Below are positions 5,595 to 7,495 of a stretch of 7,495 bases of DNA, piece by piece (the stretch's first letter is position 1; the number at the start of each line of letters is the position of its first letter). Location of the stretch: positions 1 through 7,495 of the forward strand of contig CALPNL020000097.1 of the NCBI GenBank assembly GCA_943324925.2, in the 5' to 3' direction. Below the pieces are notes generated by a model that saw only the letters and a program-made list of their open reading frames with translations, did not search any database and was not told the DNA's origin. This DNA comes from Chitinophaga pinensis (lineage in GTDB: Bacteria; Bacteroidota; Bacteroidia; Flavobacteriales; Flavobacteriaceae). The position numbers and the translations under genes are program-made.

Positions 5595-6524
5595 TTATTT
5601 TAATTTTTGAATTAAATCAGGAATTTTTTTAATATTGGCAAGTTGCTTTAATTTTTCTCGTGATTCTTCAACAGGAGTGCCAAAATAACTCTTTCCTCCT
5701 TCAATGGATTTGGTAACACCTGTTTGTCCTAAAACAACAGCTTTAGTTCCTATAGTAATGCCGCTTGTGGTTCCAACCTGTCCCCAAAGGGTTACTTCGT
5801 CTTCAATAATTACACAACCTGCAATACCAGTTTGTGAAGCAATTAAACATTTTTTTCCAATAATAGTATCGTGGCCAACATGCACTTGATTGTCTATTTT
5901 TGTTCCTTCACCAATTGTAGTATCACCTGTAACTCCTTTATCTATAGTACAAAGTGCTCCAATCCCTACATTATTTTCTATCACAACTCGTCCACCAGAA
6001 ATCAACTGATCGAAACCTGTTTCTCTTTTTTTATAGTAAAAAGCATCTGCTCCTAATATAGTACCGGCATGAATAATAACATTATCTCCAATAACTGTAT
6101 TATCATATATTGAAACATTGGAATGAATCAAACAATTTTTACCAATAATTACATTATTTCCAACAAACGTATTTGGCTGAATTACAGTACCCTCACCTAT
6201 TTTAGCTGAAGTAGAAATTAAACTTTTTGAAGGTTTAAATGGTTTAAAATAAGTGGTTAATTTATTGAAATCTCTAAACGGATCGTCTGAAATTAATAAC
6301 GCTTTTCCACTTGGACAATCAACATTTTTATTAATTAAAACAATCGTAGCCGCAGATTGTAATGCCTTATCGTAATATTTAGGATGATCTACAAAGACGA
6401 TATCTCCCTTTTGTACAACATGTATTTCATTCATTCCTTGAACAGAAAAGTTGGGATCACCCACATATTGACATCCAATTATTGATGCGATTTCATGAAG
6501 TGGATACGTTTTTGGAAATTTCAT
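5595..6524 (-). CDS. lpxD: LpxD-type UDP-3-O-acylglucosamine N-acyltransferase (possible paralogue)
   Basis: The protein is related to LpxD, which transfers a 3-hydroxyacyl chain from acyl-ACP to the 2-amino group of UDP-3-O-acylglucosamine in lipid A synthesis. The N-terminal LpxD-specific domain covers about 8-95 (LHEIASIIG, KGDIVFVDHPKYYDKAL, DDPFRDFNKL). Residues 107-275 are a left-handed beta-helix of hexapeptide repeats (IGEGTV, IGKNCL, IGDNVI, IGEGTK, IGKKCL). GADAF (158-162), GALCTIDKG (189-197) and DNQVHVGHD (211-219) match the LpxD active-site strip, with His218 equivalent to the catalytic His239 of E. coli. By ungapped alignment from memory, E. coli His276 corresponds to Gly255 here. 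At 309 residues it is about 30 shorter than E. coli LpxD, with a short C-terminal helix (about 285-309). It lies 26 bp after efp and 2 bp before the NTF2-like gene. Flavobacteria often carry a second LpxD homologue at this locus, so the symbol is a family-level assignment. Confidence 0.85.
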   Translation of the reverse strand: MKFPKTYPLHEIASIIGCQYVGDPNFSVQGMNEIHVVQKGDIVFVDHPKYYDKALQSAATIVLINKNVDCPSGKALLISDDPFRDFNKLTTYFKPFKPSKSLISTSAKIGEGTVIQPNTFVGNNVIIGKNCLIHSNVSIYDNTVIGDNVIIHAGTILGADAFYYKKRETGFDQLISGGRVVIENNVGIGALCTIDKGVTGDTTIGEGTKIDNQVHVGHDTIIGKKCLIASQTGIAGCVIIEDEVTLWGQVGTTSGITIGTKAVVLGQTGVTKSIEGGKSYFGTPVEESREKLKQLANIKKIPDLIQKLK

Positions 6525-6550
6525 TTAGCCGTTTTTCTAAAATTGAATAT

Positions 6551-7117
6551 TTATTCTTTAACACGTTCCATATAGGAACCTGTAGCTGTATCAATTTTAA
6601 TTTTGTCACCTTCATTAATAAATAATGGGACATTTACAGAAGCACCTGTTTCAACTTTTGCTGGTTTAGTTGCATTAGTAGCGGTGTTTCCTTTAATCCC
6701 TGGTTCTGCATAGGTAACTTCTAGAACTATTGACGATGGCATATCTACCGATAATGGCAAATCTGTTTCTGTATTGATTTGAACCATAACAATTGTTCCT
6801 TCTTTCAATAAATCTGGGGCATCAAGAGTTTTTTTATCCAATGTAATTTGCTCATAAGATTCAACATTCATAAAATGAAATTGATCCCCTTCAGCATATA
6901 AATATTGAAAAGAATGAGTTTCAACTCGAACTTCTTCAATTTTGTGACCTGCAGAAAAAGTATTATCAAGTACTTTACCGTTTGACAAGCTTCTTAATTT
7001 TGTTCTTACAAAAGCAGGACCCTTTCCTGGTTTAACATGTAAAAATTCAATGATTTTATATATATCATTATTGTATTTTATACACAATCCATTTTTAATA
7101 TCTGATGTAGATGCCAT
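6551..7117 (-). CDS. efp: Translation elongation factor P
   Basis: EF-P binds between the ribosomal P and E sites and relieves stalling at consecutive prolines. The 188 residues equal the usual length. The KOW-like N-terminal domain (about 1-64) bears the loop VKPGKGPAF (28-36) with Lys32, the position modified in many bacteria (Lys34 in E. coli). The middle OB domain (about 65-125) includes THSFQYLYAEGDQFHFMN. The C-terminal OB domain (130-188) ends in the EF-P signature region ASVNVPLFINEGDKIKIDTATGSYMERVKE, cited here only by its ends ASVNVP and MERVKE (158-188). Having Lys rather than Arg at the tip argues against EarP-type rhamnosylation; which modification is used cannot be told. It lies between lpxA (77 bp upstream) and the lpxD-like gene (26 bp downstream) on the same strand. 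No TAnnTTTG element is visible in the 77-bp gap, so it is probably read from the lpxA transcript. Confidence 0.98.
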   Translation of the reverse strand: MASTSDIKNGLCIKYNNDIYKIIEFLHVKPGKGPAFVRTKLRSLSNGKVLDNTFSAGHKIEEVRVETHSFQYLYAEGDQFHFMNVESYEQITLDKKTLDAPDLLKEGTIVMVQINTETDLPLSVDMPSSIVLEVTYAEPGIKGNTATNATKPAKVETGASVNVPLFINEGDKIKIDTATGSYMERVKE

Positions 7118-7160
7118 TTCTATATTTATTTGTTGATTTGATTTTTTTGATTTAATTAAA

Positions 7161-7178
7161 CGATTATTTAAATAACCG
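7161..7178. repeat. 18-bp near-palindrome in the lpxA-efp gap
   Basis: CGATTATTTAAATAACCG is a palindrome with a single mismatched pair; read as minus-strand RNA that pair is a G-U wobble, giving an 8-bp stem with a 2-base turn. It starts 16 bases after the lpxA stop. The sequence that follows is A/T-rich but has no clean U-run, so it is at most a weak attenuator or processing site, or a protein-binding palindrome. Confidence 0.4.
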
Positions 7179-7194
7179 ATTGAACTTTTATTAT

Positions 7195-7495
7195 TTAGAA
7201 ATTTCCAGAATATCCTTTCATAATTCCTCTAGATGAATTTCTGATAAAATCGATAATCTCATCTCTTTCTGGGGTTGCCTCCATTTCAGCTTCAATAATC
7301 CCTACTGCCTGAGTTGTATTATAATTTTTTTGATATAGTATTCTGTAAATTTCTTGAATTTCTCTAATTTTTTCAGTTGTAAAACCTCTTCTTCTTAGAC
7401 CTACAGAATTAATTCCAACGTATGAAAGAGGCTCTTTAGCAGCCTTAGTATAAGGAGGAACATCTTTCCTAACTAATGAACCACCTGAAACCATA
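7195..7495 (-). CDS. lpxA: UDP-N-acetylglucosamine O-acyltransferase, C-terminal part (cut by window edge)
   Basis: LpxA catalyses the first step of lipid A synthesis, transfer of a 3-hydroxyacyl chain from acyl-ACP to the 3-OH of UDP-GlcNAc, as a cytosolic homotrimer. Only about the last 99 of roughly 260 residues are in the window. The Met at 7494 is internal (HVM-VSGGS context expected), and the frame runs off the edge. Visible are the end of the beta-helix (VSGGSLVRKDVPPYTKAA), the hallmark VGINSVGLRRRGF with arginines of the nucleotide-binding region (E. coli GVNIEGLKRRGF), and the C-terminal helical domain ending NSSRGIMKGY, which aligns with E. coli STRGLIR. It is the first visible gene of the minus-strand series and lies 77 bp upstream of efp. 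In many Bacteroidota the gene just before it is a fused lpxC-fabZ; that cannot be checked here. Confidence 0.95.
   Translation of the reverse strand, partial: MVSGGSLVRKDVPPYTKAAKEPLSYVGINSVGLRRRGFTTEKIREIQEIYRILYQKNYNTTQAVGIIEAEMEATPERDEIIDFIRNSSRGIMKGYSGNF

Noticed and set aside
7195..7494. A complete 99-residue gene starting at the Met at 7494
   Set aside because: The translation is clearly the C-terminal part of LpxA and begins within its beta-helix, so the Met is internal and the gene is cut by the window edge.
1..7495. Mobile element, CRISPR, tRNA, toxin-antitoxin or phage defence locus
   Set aside because: No transposase or integrase, no spaced repeats, no tRNA-like fold and no paired small genes are visible; the lone GIY-YIG-like protein is not enough to call a defence system.

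Overview
The window looks like chromosome from a low-GC member of the Bacteroidota, most likely a Flavobacterium-like gliding bacterium. Three things point there. Two secreted proteins end in type A type IX secretion (T9SS) sorting domains (YPNP/APNP ... G-x-Y-x-F/L ... K-F/V-I-x-K). One upstream region carries a TAnnTTTG -7 promoter element, typical of this phylum. Translation starts are preceded by A-rich leaders rather than Shine-Dalgarno sequences. The order lpxA - efp - lpxD-like - NTF2-like - sucD is also an arrangement I associate with flavobacteria (recalled, not searched).

The window has two convergent halves. The plus-strand half (1-3710) is an accessory, envelope-directed cluster of three tightly packed genes: a multicopper oxidase (5' end outside the window), a thioredoxin-fold protein of the PRX_like1/redoxin type with a CxxC site, and a YHYH-domain protein. 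The oxidase and the YHYH protein both carry T9SS C-terminal domains, so they are probably exported to the cell surface or medium. The redoxin is probably periplasmic or membrane-anchored. A joint role in copper or other metal oxidation and handling is a reasonable inference but is not shown by the sequence. A perfect 26-bp palindrome with A- and T-runs closes this cluster and can serve as a bidirectional terminator.

The minus-strand half (3761-7495), read from the right-hand edge leftwards, contains the C-terminal part of lpxA (lipid A synthesis), efp (elongation factor P), an LpxD-type acyltransferase, a small NTF2/SnoaL-like protein of unknown function, and then sucD (TCA cycle) with its own promoter and intrinsic terminator. 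Last comes a small GIY-YIG-like protein whose two signature tyrosines are replaced.

No intergenic stretch exceeds 100 bases. I see no tRNA, rRNA, CRISPR array, insertion sequence or phage gene. The least explained items are the oxidase/redoxin/YHYH cassette, the degenerate GIY-YIG protein with a 9-bp inverted repeat abutting its start codon, the LpxD-like enzyme lacking the second active-site histidine of E. coli LpxD, and the conserved-looking NTF2-like protein between lipid A and TCA-cycle genes.
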